Shown: positions 26,976 through 35,631 of the stretch, in pieces | How the letters are laid out: each line of letters opens with the position of its first letter | Numbering within the stretch: position 1 is the first letter of the stretch | NCBI RefSeq assembly: GCF_001514065.1 | Contig: NZ_KQ948433.1 | Coordinates: 315,815 to 379,814 of the forward strand | Reading direction: 5' to 3' | DNA length: 64,000 nt | From: Streptomyces antibioticus | Lineage (GTDB): Bacteria > Actinomycetota > Actinomycetes > Streptomycetales > Streptomycetaceae | Notes under the pieces: model-generated | What the model was told of the DNA's origin: nothing | Database searches by the model: none | Seen by the model: the letters and a program-made list of their open reading frames with translations, nothing else | Translations under genes and position numbers: made by a program

Positions 26976-27669
26976 CCTGTCCCAGCTCCACGCGACCAAC
27001 GGGATGGCGGTGACCACCCGTGGCGGCTCCAGCCGCTCCGAGACCCTCACCGGCAACCTCCACGTGCCCTTCCCCGAGTTCATGGCGCCCCCGGCCGAAC
27101 CGATCGGGCTGCTGTCGGCATGGCTGGAGTCCGCCGTCGCGCACAACGTCCGCGAGCCGCGCGCCATGGCCCTCGCCACCGCTGACGCCCAGGGGCGCAC
27201 CTCCTCGCGCATCGTCGCCCTCACCAAGGTGACGGACACCGGCATCGTGTTCATCACCCACTCCGACAGCCGCAAGGGCCGCGAACTCGCCGAGAACCCC
27301 TGGGCGTCCGGCGTGCTGTACTGGCGCGAGACCACCCAGCAGATCACCCTCGCCGGCCCCGTCACCCAGCTGTCCGAGGCCGAGTCGGAGGCCCTGTGGT
27401 TCGCGCGGGCCGTCTTCACCCACGCCATGACCACGGTCTCCCGGCAGAGCAAGCCGCTGGAGGACCTCGACCACTTCGCCCGGCTGCGCGCCGAGGCCCT
27501 CGAACTGGGCGAGCCGCCGCGCCCGCTGCCGCGGCCCGCCACCTTCGTCGGCTACCGCCTCGACCCCGCCAGCGTCGAGTTCTGGGGCAACGGCGTCGAC
27601 CGGCTCCACGAACGCCTCCACTACCAGCGCACCGACGGCGGCTGGCAGATCAACCGACTCCAGCCCTGA
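26968..27669 (+). CDS. phzG: Pyridoxamine-phosphate-oxidase-like PhzG
   Basis: FMN enzyme that oxidises the tricyclic intermediate toward dihydrophenazine carboxylic acid. The 233-residue protein has the PNPOx-fold blocks RAMALATADAQGRTSSRIV, FITHSDSRKGREL and WRETTQQI, and the C-terminal SVEFWGNGVDRLHERLHY. Start ATG 26968 lies inside the end of phzF. The reduced dihydrophenazine acid released at this stage is the known substrate type of phenazine prenyltransferases. Confidence 0.95.
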   Translation: MSDLSQLHATNGMAVTTRGGSSRSETLTGNLHVPFPEFMAPPAEPIGLLSAWLESAVAHNVREPRAMALATADAQGRTSSRIVALTKVTDTGIVFITHSDSRKGRELAENPWASGVLYWRETTQQITLAGPVTQLSEAESEALWFARAVFTHAMTTVSRQSKPLEDLDHFARLRAEALELGEPPRPLPRPATFVGYRLDPASVEFWGNGVDRLHERLHYQRTDGGWQINRLQP

Positions 27670-27690
27670 GCCCCGGGAGCCATCATCACT

Positions 27691-28173
27691 ATGTCCACCA
27701 CACCGGTGTTCACCGGCCAGCACGAGCTGCGCGCCCGCAACCGCCGGGCCGTGGAGGAGTACCTGCGCACCGGCCCCGAGGCCCGGCTCATGCGGTACAC
27801 CCTCTACACCGACGACGGCACCGCGTCGCTGTTCTACACCGACATCGGCCGCCCCATCGTCGTCACCGGCCGCGAGAAGCTGAAACGGCACGGCGAACTG
27901 TCCCTGAAGGTACTGCCCGACTGGCAGTGGTACGACGTCCAGATCTACGAGACCCAGGACCCGTCCGTCATCTGGGTCGAGTGCGACGGCGAGGGGACGA
28001 TCCGCTTCCCCGGCTATCCCGAGGGCCGCTACCGCAACCACTTCATCCACGGCTTCACCCTGCGCGACGGGAAGATCGCCGCCAGCCGCGAGTACACCAA
28101 CCCGATCGAGCACATGAAGTCGCTGAGCATCGAGACACCGCACATCCGCCGGGACTGGATCCCCACGTCCTGA
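27691..28173 (+). CDS. phzB: Phenazine biosynthesis protein PhzA/PhzB family (second copy)
   Basis: A 160-residue paralogue of the first phz gene. It keeps NRRAVEEYLRTG, DWQWYDVQIYET, WVECDGEGTIRFPGYPEG and NHFIHGFTL. It lies 21 bp after phzG and ends the operon before a strong terminator. Having copies at both ends of the operon is unusual, since in Pseudomonas phzA and phzB are adjacent. Confidence 0.92.
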   Translation: MSTTPVFTGQHELRARNRRAVEEYLRTGPEARLMRYTLYTDDGTASLFYTDIGRPIVVTGREKLKRHGELSLKVLPDWQWYDVQIYETQDPSVIWVECDGEGTIRFPGYPEGRYRNHFIHGFTLRDGKIAASREYTNPIEHMKSLSIETPHIRRDWIPTS

Positions 28174-28189
28174 ACCGGTTCGCGTGCCT

Positions 28190-28230
28190 GGGGCCGCCCA
28201 CCTGTGTGTCAGGTGGGCGGCCCCTTTTTT
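28190..28230. terminator. Strong bidirectional terminator after phz operon
   Basis: A perfect 15-bp stem (28190-28204 with 28210-28224, loop TGTGT) followed by six T. It separates the rightward phz operon from the convergent naphthoquinone operon. Confidence 0.93.
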
Positions 28231-28238
28231 GCGTGGGG

Positions 28239-28703
28239 TCAGCCCAGGTAGCGCTGGATCGTCGGCTTGATCAGGTCGATCAGGTCGTCCACCGGCGTCG
28301 AGGCGATCGGCTCCAGTTTCACGATGTAGCGCATCAGGACGACACCCCACACCTGGGACGTGGCCGCGTTGACATTGACCGCCGGGACGCCGATGGTCTC
28401 CGCGGCCTGGTAGATGTCCATGTCTGCGATGCCGATCGCCTTGCCGGCCTGCGCGAACAGCTGGTTGGTGAGGAAGCCGCGCATCTGGTCGGCGCCCTCG
28501 TCGCTGTTGACCGCGGCGGTCAGCAGCCCGAGCAGCCGGGGCCGCACCTGCGGGTCCTCCCACAGCACGAAGGCCGCGCGGAGCAGTTTCTCGGCGAGCT
28601 CGTCACGCGCCCCGGCGAGCGCGTCCGCGCCGGCGTCACCGAGTGCGCCGCCCAGCGAGTCCAGGGCGGCCGAGGGCTCCTCGACCTGGATGGTTTCCGA
28701 CAC
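28239..28703 (-). CDS. TetR-type C-terminal ligand-binding domain without HTH
   Basis: A 154-residue helical protein from GTG 28703 with AGGAGG upstream. The segments AAFVLWEDPQVRPRLLGLL, RGFLTNQLF and VLMRYIVKLEPIAS then LIKPTIQRYLG match the ligand-binding half of TetR regulators. The N-terminal DNA-binding helix-turn-helix (about 50 residues) is missing; the first 20 residues are only an acidic leader. The ribosome site shows that the short form is the real product, not a truncated reading. It ends the seven-gene rppA operon. It might bind a pathway intermediate, act as a chaperone or antagonist, or have become an enzyme; no function is proven. Confidence 0.75.
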   Translation of the reverse strand: MSETIQVEEPSAALDSLGGALGDAGADALAGARDELAEKLLRAAFVLWEDPQVRPRLLGLLTAAVNSDEGADQMRGFLTNQLFAQAGKAIGIADMDIYQAAETIGVPAVNVNAATSQVWGVVLMRYIVKLEPIASTPVDDLIDLIKPTIQRYLG

Positions 28704-28767
28704 TTTTCCTCCTGGTGTTTCCGTACTGAAATGGCCGGGGAGGGCGCCCCCCGGCCGCTTCGGTTCT

Positions 28768-30351
28768 CTAACGGTTCGTCAACTGGTCCTTGAGCCGGTC
28801 GGCGAGCGCGAGCCGCTGCACCTTCAGCGTCGCGGTGCGCGGCAGCTCGGCCTCCGGGATCTGCACCGGGTCCGCCAGCTGCGGGAACCCGGCCGCCGCG
28901 GCACGCCACCGCTCCGGGTCCAGCGGCTTGTCGCCGTGGGTGCAGATCACCGGGACCGCCTCGGAGTTGGGGCCCTGCACGACGACCAGCTCGCTCAGCT
29001 CGTGCAGCTCCGCCAGGACGACGTCCTCGATCTCCAGGGAGCTCGTCACCCCCGGGATCATGTCGACCTCACGGTCGAGCATGTGCAGACAGCCGAACCG
29101 GGTGAAGTAGCCGACATCACCGGTGCCCCACCACTCGCCCTTGCGGTTGGCGTCGTAGCGCTCCTGCTCGCCGTAGTACGTCTTGGCGATGCCCGGCCAG
29201 GCCACCTCGATACGGCCCGGGTTCTGCTCGGTCGGACGGTGGCCGTCGCGGCTGACCACCCGTACCTTCGCCGCGCCCAGCGGCATCTGCCAGCCCACGC
29301 ACCGCCCGTTCGCCTTGTGCGCGGAGTGCCGGAAGTAGGCGCGGCCGACGGCGGGGCCGACCTCGCTCTGCCCGTAGATCTGGAAGAACAGGGCGCCGCG
29401 CCGGTCGGAGGCCTTCAGGAGCGTGCTCATCGTGCCCGGGTGGATCGCGTCGAAGGTGCTGCTGAAGACCTTCACCGAGGCGAAGGGCGCCCGCGGGTCC
29501 TCGGCCAGGCCCTCCCACTCCATGAGCGAGTTGGGCAGCGCCTCGATGAGGGCCGGGCGGTGCTCGATGAAGTGCTCGGCGACGACCGCCGGGTCCGTCT
29601 CCCGCAGCAGCAGGACCGGGTACTCCTTGAGCAGCGCCAGCGACATGGCCGCGACCATCCGCGAGTGCACGAACGGCACATGGATGGCGACGGTCTCCTT
29701 CTTGCGCAGCAGGGCCAGCAGCCGCCACTGCGGAAGCAGGCGGATGCCCTGGGTGCGCGGGGTGTGCACCACGAGCTTGGGGATTCCGGTGGTGCCGGAG
29801 GTGTGGGTGATGACGGCGGCCTCGTCGATCGGCCGGACCACCGGCTTCACCCGCGGGGAGCCCGCGAGCTCACCGAGCGAGATCGCGCCCGGCCGGTCGA
29901 AGGCCGAGGTGATCACGCGCTCGGTGAGGTCCGCCAGCGCCACGTCGGCGAGGGTGTCGAGCTTCTTGCCGTCGGTGAGCAGCGTCGGCCGGCCGACCCG
30001 CTCCAGCAGGACGCCCACGGTGGCGGGGTCCAGGGCGGGGGAGATGTTGACGACGATCCCGCCGATACGGGAGATCGCCGCCGCGAGCATCCAGTGGTCG
30101 GCGCCGGCCGTCTTGTAGATGAAGACGTGCTCGTCGGGCCGGACCCCGGCCGCCCACAGGCGGGCCGCCAAGTCGTCGACGTGATCGGCGTACTGGGCCA
30201 CCGTCAGCCGGCGCCCCGCCTCCGGCAGGGCGTCCAGGTCGTGGTCCAGGGTGATCGGCGTCGACGGGTTCACGGCCGCGGCCATCTCCGGCAGGAGACC
30301 GATGTGCAGGCCGCGCTTCTGTATCGATGAGTAGGCGGTTGAGCCCTTCAT
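28768..30351 (-). CDS. AMP-forming ligase, candidate diazotase
   Basis: A 527-residue member of the acyl-CoA synthetase / adenylation superfamily. Core motifs: THTSGTTGIPKLV (phosphate loop), IYGQSEVGP, WGTGDVGYF, REVDMIPGV and the late Lys in TATLKVQR. AAGGAG precedes ATG 30351. It sits in the tetrahydroxynaphthalene operon, where no carboxylic acid activation is obviously needed. In cremeomycin and avenalumic acid clusters such ligases (CreM, CmaA6) activate nitrite with ATP to diazotise an aryl amine. With the CreE/CreD pair at 9463-13133 this is the best reading, but an ordinary acyl-CoA ligase role cannot be excluded. Confidence 0.8.
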   Translation of the reverse strand: MKGSTAYSSIQKRGLHIGLLPEMAAAVNPSTPITLDHDLDALPEAGRRLTVAQYADHVDDLAARLWAAGVRPDEHVFIYKTAGADHWMLAAAISRIGGIVVNISPALDPATVGVLLERVGRPTLLTDGKKLDTLADVALADLTERVITSAFDRPGAISLGELAGSPRVKPVVRPIDEAAVITHTSGTTGIPKLVVHTPRTQGIRLLPQWRLLALLRKKETVAIHVPFVHSRMVAAMSLALLKEYPVLLLRETDPAVVAEHFIEHRPALIEALPNSLMEWEGLAEDPRAPFASVKVFSSTFDAIHPGTMSTLLKASDRRGALFFQIYGQSEVGPAVGRAYFRHSAHKANGRCVGWQMPLGAAKVRVVSRDGHRPTEQNPGRIEVAWPGIAKTYYGEQERYDANRKGEWWGTGDVGYFTRFGCLHMLDREVDMIPGVTSSLEIEDVVLAELHELSELVVVQGPNSEAVPVICTHGDKPLDPERWRAAAAGFPQLADPVQIPEAELPRTATLKVQRLALADRLKDQLTNR

Positions 30352-30445
30352 CGGGCTGTCTCCTTTGCGATGGGCTATGGGTTCGGGCTGGTCGCCGGCT
30401 CTGTGCGGGATACCGGGACACCGAGATGCCGGGGCGGCGGGCGTG

Positions 30446-31066
30446 TTACGCCGCGCGGCCGGCCTTCAGCGCCGCCGCCGTCTGCGTGACCCGGCGGGCC
30501 TGGTAGCGGGCGCCTTCCAGGACCACCTCGCCGGGGCCGCCGTTGCTGTTGCCGGCGCCCGAGACGTACGACGTGCCGTACGGATTGCCCGTCTTGAACT
30601 GGATCGGGTCGGTGTAGCCGGGCGGCACGATGATGCCGCCCCAGTGGTAGAAGGTGTTGCTCAGCGCCAGGATCGTGGACTCCTGGCCGCCGTGCGGGGT
30701 ACCGGTCGAGGTGAAGGCCGAGACGACCTTGTCGGCGAGCCCGCCCCGCTGCCACAGCGGGCCCGCGGTGTCGATGAAGGCCTTCAGCTGGCTGGAGACG
30801 TTGCCGAAGCGGGTCGGGGTGCCGAACAGCACCGCGTCCGCCCACTCCAGGTCGTCGAGGCCGGCCACCTCCACGTCGGCGGTGTCCTCGATGTGCTTGG
30901 CCCACGCCGGATTGGAGTTGACGGCCTCCGGCGGGGCCAGCTCACGCACCTTGCGCAGGCGCACGGTCGCGCCCGCCTTCTCCGCGCCCTCGGCCGCGGC
31001 CTGCGCCATGGCGTGCAGGTTGCCGGTGGCGCTGTAGTAGATGATCGCGACGTTCACGGCTGTCAT
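30446..31066 (-). CDS. NAD(P)H:quinone oxidoreductase, WrbA family
   Basis: A flavodoxin-fold protein of 206 residues. The FMN phosphate loop is YYSATGNLHAMA; the isoalloxazine loop is GTPTRFGNVSSQL. TSTGTPHGGQESTIL and the FYHWGGIIVPPGY segment are WrbA hallmarks. It reduces quinones by two electrons. In this operon it could keep the naphthoquinone as the hydroquinone for methylation or prenylation, or protect the cell from redox cycling. Start ATG 31066 follows AAGGAA. Confidence 0.9.
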   Translation of the reverse strand: MTAVNVAIIYYSATGNLHAMAQAAAEGAEKAGATVRLRKVRELAPPEAVNSNPAWAKHIEDTADVEVAGLDDLEWADAVLFGTPTRFGNVSSQLKAFIDTAGPLWQRGGLADKVVSAFTSTGTPHGGQESTILALSNTFYHWGGIIVPPGYTDPIQFKTGNPYGTSYVSGAGNSNGGPGEVVLEGARYQARRVTQTAAALKAGRAA

Positions 31067-31103
31067 GTGTGGTTCCTTCGCTGTGTGCCGACCGCCGGGG
31101 CGG

Positions 31104-32099
31104 CTACCGGGCGACGACGAGGGTGGCGGGCTCGGCGACGTGGAACGAGATGTCCTCGAACCCGGCCTTGGTCAGCCAGTCGCGGTAGTCGCTGCGGGTC
31201 CAGGTGCTGCCCTGCCGGGTCTTGAGCAACATCTCCGAGGCGAAGATCAGCGGGAAGGCCGGGCCGCTGCGGTCGTCGTCGACGACGTAGTCGTTGACGA
31301 CGAGGGTGCCGCCGGGCTTGAGGGCCTGCCGCAGCCGGGAGAAGACCTCGATGTTGCTCTCCGGGCTCTCCTGGTGGGCGATGTGCGAGTACACCGCGAC
31401 GTCGTACTCGGCGGTGCCGAAGTCGGTGGTGTGGAAGTCCCCGTTGAGCGTGGTGAACCGGTCCCCGACGCCCCGCTCGTCGAGCAGCCGGCGGGCGATC
31501 TCGTTGATCGGCTCCCAGTCGAGCTGGGTGGCGCGGGCGGCCGGGTTGGCCTCCAGCCAGATCCCCGAGTAGATGCCCGAGCCGCCACCCACGTCGAGGA
31601 TGGAGATCTCCCCGGCGTCCGCCAGCCCGAGCACCTCGGCGGCGACACCCGCGGCGGGCACCGACTGTGCGGCGATCGCCGTGACGATGCCCTCCCAGTG
31701 CGGGTTGTTGGCGACCTCGACGACCACGTCCTTGATCGGCCCGCCGACCCGGACGACCTCGGCCAGGTCGGTCAGCGAGCCCGTGTGACCCAGCTTCAGC
31801 CGCGCGAACGGGGCCAGCGACACCGGGGTGTCCTCCACCAGGTAGGTGGCCGCCTCGGGGGTGTTGCGGTAGCGGCCCTCGTGCAGCTCGACCAGGCCGA
31901 TGCTGACCAGCCCGTCGAGCAGGGTCTGCGCGCCGCGCTCGGCGATGGCGGCGCGCCGGGCCAGCTCGTCGGCGGTGTCCGCGCCGTTCGCGAGGTGGGT
32001 GAAGACCGAGTGGGTGGCGGCTGCGGCGAGGACACCGGTGGCCCAGTAGCCGTTGATCAGCCGCATGATGCCGACAGGTGACGGCTGGTTGTTGGTCAT
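31104..32099 (-). CDS. SAM-dependent methyltransferase (O-/C-methyltransferase fold)
   Basis: A 331-residue class I methyltransferase. The N-terminal part (1-100) is the winged-helix dimerisation domain seen in small-molecule O-methyltransferases. The SAM loop is ILDVGGGSGIYSG, followed by the acidic QLDWEPINE and DVAVYSHIAHQE. The usual catalytic His of true O-methyltransferases is not obvious. Some naphthoquinone C-methyltransferases have this fold (Fnq27 in the fnq cluster), so ring C-methylation is the likeliest role. ATG 32099 overlaps the aminotransferase stop. Confidence 0.88.
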   Translation of the reverse strand: MTNNQPSPVGIMRLINGYWATGVLAAAATHSVFTHLANGADTADELARRAAIAERGAQTLLDGLVSIGLVELHEGRYRNTPEAATYLVEDTPVSLAPFARLKLGHTGSLTDLAEVVRVGGPIKDVVVEVANNPHWEGIVTAIAAQSVPAAGVAAEVLGLADAGEISILDVGGGSGIYSGIWLEANPAARATQLDWEPINEIARRLLDERGVGDRFTTLNGDFHTTDFGTAEYDVAVYSHIAHQESPESNIEVFSRLRQALKPGGTLVVNDYVVDDDRSGPAFPLIFASEMLLKTRQGSTWTRSDYRDWLTKAGFEDISFHVAEPATLVVAR

Positions 32100-33265
32100 G
32101 CTGCCCCTCCGAGGGCGAATGTGGCGGGCGAGGTGGCGGCGGAGTGGGTGTGCACCGCGCTGCGCAGCGCGGCGACGACCCGCTCGACCTGGTGGGGCTT
32201 GAGTTCCGCGTGCATGGGGATGGAGAGCTGGCGGGCGAACAGGTCCGCCGAGACGGGGCAGGTCTGCTGTGCCTTGAACACCGGCTGCACATGGCCGGCC
32301 CAGGTGCCCTGCTGGCAGCCGATGCCCTGGCCGCGCAGCTCCGCGGCGACCGCGGCACGGTCCACGCCCGCGTCCAGCGTCACCATGTACGTCTGCCAGG
32401 CGTGGGTGCGGTCGTCGGGGACGGTCGGGGTGCCCACCAGCTCCTCGTCGGCGAGGAGTTCGGCGTACTGGGCGGCGACCGTGCTGCGGCGGGCCAGCAG
32501 TTCGTCGATCCGGCCGAGCTGCACCTGGAGGATGGCCGCGGCGATGTCGGACAGCTTGAAGTTGTAGCCGACCTCGGTGAACGTCGGCACGGGCAGGCCC
32601 ACGACCTTGCCCATGTCGAAGATGCTGCCGATGCCGAACGAGGAGCGCAGCCGCGCGTCCTTGCCGATCTCCGGGTCGTGGGCGAGCAGCGCGCCGCCCT
32701 CCCCGCTGGAGGCGCCCTTGCGTCCGTGGAAGGACAGGCACCCGATCTCGGCGAGCGCACCGGCCTGCCGGCCCCGGTAGGTGGCGCCGACCGCACAGGC
32801 CGCGTCCTCGATGAGGAACAGCCCGTGCCGGTCGGCGATCTCCTGCAGCTCGTCGTAGTCGGCGGGCATGCCGACCGTGTCGATCGCGACGATCCCCGCG
32901 GTGCGCGGCGTGACCAGGTCGGCCACCGCCTGCGGGTCGACCGTGTAGGTGTCGGGCCGTACGTCGGCGAAGACCGGGGTCGCGCCCACGTACAGGGCGG
33001 CCTGCGCGGGCGCCGGGAACCCGTAGTCGGCGACGATGACCTCGTCGCCCGGACCCACGCCGAGCGCGAGCATCGCCAGGTGCAGCGCGGCACCGCAGTT
33101 GGCGAGGGCCACGGCGTCACCGACGCCGTACTTCTTGACGAGCTGGGCCTCCAGGGCCTTGCCCTTGGGGCCTTGTCCCGCGGGCCAGCCGGAGGCGAAC
33201 ACCTCGGCCACGGCGGCCAGTTCCTCCTCGCCGAGGCTCGCGTGGACGAGCGATATCGGTTCCAT
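32096..33265 (-). CDS. PLP aminotransferase, DegT/DnrJ family
   Basis: A 389-residue fold-type I aminotransferase. It has ANCGAALHLAMLALGVGPGDEV, IEDAACAVGA, and the PLP lysine in CLSFHGRKGASSGEGGAL. Such enzymes usually make amino sugars, but no sugar nucleotide genes are present. In THN-derived meroterpenoid pathways a PLP enzyme installs the 8-amino group on flaviolin, and this position next to the cupin oxygenase and THN synthase fits that role. I chose ATG 33265, 7 bp after the cupin stop; a GTG at 33283 is possible. Confidence 0.9.
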   Translation of the reverse strand: MEPISLVHASLGEEELAAVAEVFASGWPAGQGPKGKALEAQLVKKYGVGDAVALANCGAALHLAMLALGVGPGDEVIVADYGFPAPAQAALYVGATPVFADVRPDTYTVDPQAVADLVTPRTAGIVAIDTVGMPADYDELQEIADRHGLFLIEDAACAVGATYRGRQAGALAEIGCLSFHGRKGASSGEGGALLAHDPEIGKDARLRSSFGIGSIFDMGKVVGLPVPTFTEVGYNFKLSDIAAAILQVQLGRIDELLARRSTVAAQYAELLADEELVGTPTVPDDRTHAWQTYMVTLDAGVDRAAVAAELRGQGIGCQQGTWAGHVQPVFKAQQTCPVSADLFARQLSIPMHAELKPHQVERVVAALRSAVHTHSAATSPATFALGGAA

Positions 33266-33272
33266 CTCGGGT

Positions 33273-33839
33273 TCAGCTCCCACTCTGGTTCGCGTGCGTG
33301 GTCTGGCCGGGGATGTGCAGGGCGGGCGGCTCGTAGCGCAGTGGCGTCAACTGCTCGACGTCGTACCGCTTGCGCATGGCCTCCACGGCCGCGGCGTCCA
33401 CCGTGGTGCCGCGCGACCAGATCTCCGCGATCTCCTCGAAGTAGTCCTCGTGGATGGGCGAGGGCAGGCACTGGAAGAGCATCTTCACCGGCCTGTCGGT
33501 GGCGTTGCGGAACGCGTGCGGGGTGCCGGGCGGCACGAACATGCAGCCGCCCTCACTCGCCCGGATCACGCGGTCGCCCTTGGGGGACACCCAGTCGTGC
33601 CAGCTGTCCGGTGTGCGCTCGGTCGGTTCGAAGCACAGCAGGTCGAGCTCGCCCTCAAGGACGTAGAAGAACTCCTGGGCGTCCCCGTGCACATGGGCTC
33701 CGACGTCGAAGCCGGGCGGCACGACCACTTCGAAGATCGACACGGAGGAGCCCATCTCCTTCGTGGCCTTGAAGGTCACCTCCTGTGCCCGGGTGACCAG
33801 CTTTCGCCCGGCGCCCGCCGGGAGGATGAGGTCGGTCAT
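33273..33839 (-). CDS. Cupin monooxygenase, MomA-like
   Basis: A 188-residue cupin. Metal-binding motif 1 is GAHVHGDAQEFFYVLEGE and motif 2 is PPGTPHAFRN. MomA-type cupins oxidise tetrahydroxynaphthalene to hydroxylated naphthoquinones (mompain or flaviolin) in fnq- and fur-type clusters. GGAGGA precedes ATG 33839. It follows rppA directly. Confidence 0.9.
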   Translation of the reverse strand: MTDLILPAGAGRKLVTRAQEVTFKATKEMGSSVSIFEVVVPPGFDVGAHVHGDAQEFFYVLEGELDLLCFEPTERTPDSWHDWVSPKGDRVIRASEGGCMFVPPGTPHAFRNATDRPVKMLFQCLPSPIHEDYFEEIAEIWSRGTTVDAAAVEAMRKRYDVEQLTPLRYEPPALHIPGQTTHANQSGS

Positions 33840-33870
33840 ACGGGTTTCCTCCGCTGTCCGTCAGGGGCGC

Positions 33871-34938
33871 TCAGGACGCGGACCGGGAGTCGTCGGACCC
33901 CCAGGTGCCCAGGGCCATCTCCGCGGTGATACCGGGACCGAAGCCGGCGATCAGGCCGGTGGCGCCGGGGGCCGGGGCGTCCTCCTCGAACAGGCGCCGG
34001 GCGGCCTCCAGGACGACGGCGCTGGCGATGTTCCCGTACTCGCTCAGCGTCGACCAGCTGTGCCGGAACACGTCCCGGTCGACCTCCAGGAACTTGGCGA
34101 GGTCGTCGAGGATGCGCGGGCCACCGGCGTGCACGATGTAGAAGTCGAGCTTGCCCGCGTCCCAGCTGTGGTCCTTGGCGAGCTCGCGCAGGACCGGGGC
34201 GAGCGGCTCCATCGTGCCGGGGACCCGGCGGTCGAGCTGGAAGTGGAAGCCGGTGTCCTTGACCGCGTACGAGATCCAGTCCTCGGTGTTGGGTATCAGG
34301 TAGGAGGCGTTGCGCTCCAGCTCGATGCCGTTGCCGCCGATGCCGCGGACGACGGCCGCGGCGACCGCGTCACCGAACAGGCCGTCGGACAGCAGCGAAC
34401 CGATGTCGTCGGCCTCCGGCTGGTAGCACAGCGAGCACAGCTCGCAGGAGACGATGAGGACGTTGCTGCCGGGGTGGGCCACGCAGAAGTCGTGGGCCCG
34501 GTTGATCGCCGCGCCGCCCGCCGCGCAGCCCAGCTGGGCGATGGGGATCTGCCGGGTGTCGGGGCGGAAGCCCAGCTTGTTGATGAGCCAGGCGGTCAGC
34601 GACGGCATCATGAAGCCGGTGCACGACACGTAGATGATCGCGTCGATGTCACGGGCCCGCAGCTCGGCGTTGGCCAGGGCACGTTCGATGACCTCGGGGG
34701 TGCGCTTCTTCGACTCGACCTCGTAGATGCGGTTGCGCTCCTCGAAGCCCGGGTGGCGCAGCGTCTGCTCGATGGGCTGGACGATGTGCCGCTTCTGCAC
34801 GCCGGTGTTGCGGATCAGGCGGAGCGCCAGGGGCAGTTGCGGCTTGCCGGCGTGCGCCTTCTCCGCAAATTCCAGAGTCTCTTCCACCGTGATGATGTGT
34901 TCCGGCGCCATCATGGCCGGCTTGCAAAGCCTGGGCAT
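33871..34938 (-). CDS. rppA: 1,3,6,8-Tetrahydroxynaphthalene synthase (type III PKS)
   Basis: Condenses five malonyl-CoA to tetrahydroxynaphthalene. The 355-residue chalcone-synthase-fold protein has the triad Cys138 (AQLGCAAGG), His270 (YIVHAGGP) and Asn303 (EYGNIAS). Cys106 (YVSCTGF) is the extra cysteine typical of bacterial THN synthases. I chose ATG 34938 (MPRLCKPAMMAPEH), the normal RppA start; the longer frame has no ribosome site. First gene of the seven-gene leftward operon. Confidence 0.96.
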   Translation of the reverse strand: MPRLCKPAMMAPEHIITVEETLEFAEKAHAGKPQLPLALRLIRNTGVQKRHIVQPIEQTLRHPGFEERNRIYEVESKKRTPEVIERALANAELRARDIDAIIYVSCTGFMMPSLTAWLINKLGFRPDTRQIPIAQLGCAAGGAAINRAHDFCVAHPGSNVLIVSCELCSLCYQPEADDIGSLLSDGLFGDAVAAAVVRGIGGNGIELERNASYLIPNTEDWISYAVKDTGFHFQLDRRVPGTMEPLAPVLRELAKDHSWDAGKLDFYIVHAGGPRILDDLAKFLEVDRDVFRHSWSTLSEYGNIASAVVLEAARRLFEEDAPAPGATGLIAGFGPGITAEMALGTWGSDDSRSAS

Positions 34939-35631
34939 ATCTGGAATCCACTTCTCTTGGGGTCTCGACAGCGGGGGCGGTGCGGCGGGCGGGTCACGCT
35001 TGCTCAGCAAGCGCTACAAGGTGCCTCAAGACCGAGCGGTCGCGGCTGGCGGCGACGAGCCTCGGATGCTTCAGTGGCAGGGGTGACCGGACAGGGAAGG
35101 CGATCACGGCGAAGTACGCGAGCATGGCGAAGAAGCCGGGAGAGTCCGGGAAAGGACTTCGGCTGTCCGGAGAAACCGTCGGCTGTCAGGTGCGCAGGGG
35201 CTCGATTCGCCCTGCGGTAACCGGCGAACGACCCTCGGTCCGTTGCCCCGTGCTGTTTTCGGGCAGGCGAGGGGTGCGAAAATAGTGACACGCGCTGAGG
35301 AGCCGAGCCAAGTGCCTGTTAGGCATACCCGAGCCAGACTCCAGGCGTACTCGCGCGCGCTTCCGGCAGGGGTCAGGACGCCCCCTGCCAAACCCTCTCC
35401 GACCTGCATGTTCACCGATCGACGGGGGAGTCGCGAGACCTCGTTCCCGGCCCTTCGGAAGCGTGTGTTCCGGCCCCCGTGGAGCACCGGGCGGCCACCG
35501 CCTCAAGTGAATCAAGACCGTACGGCAGGGAATCGTCCAGCACATGTGTGCCGGACTCCGTCGGCGGCCCGTCACATTTGCCCGCCGCGGCCTGTCACAC
35601 AGACGAGGCCCTGCTGGGAGGAAGCGACCTG
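34939..35631. promoter_or_regulatory. Divergent control region of rppA and the ECF41 gene
   Basis: 693 bp without a supported gene. A perfect 17-bp palindrome with 8-bp arms CGCTTGCT / AGCAAGCG and one central base lies at 34997-35013, 59 bp from the rppA start. On the rppA strand, TTGAG (35029-35025) and CTGAG (35007-35003) are 22 bp apart, two helical turns, fitting a SARP site. The right end holds the ECF41 promoter at 35570. Frames inside it are Arg-rich and unlike real proteins. Confidence 0.5.
35570..35606 (+). promoter_or_regulatory. ECF41-type promoter of the sigma gene
   Basis: CGTCACA (35570) and TGTCACA (35593) start 23 bp apart, followed by GACGAGG. This matches the ECF41 consensus known to me (TGTCACA, then a GTC-containing -10) and the four other copies in this window. 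It implies autoregulation. Confidence 0.7.

Noticed and set aside
35004-35487. Several overlapping frames in the rppA-sigma intergenic region
   Set aside because: Arg/Pro-rich, mutually overlapping, no ribosome sites, no family resemblance.
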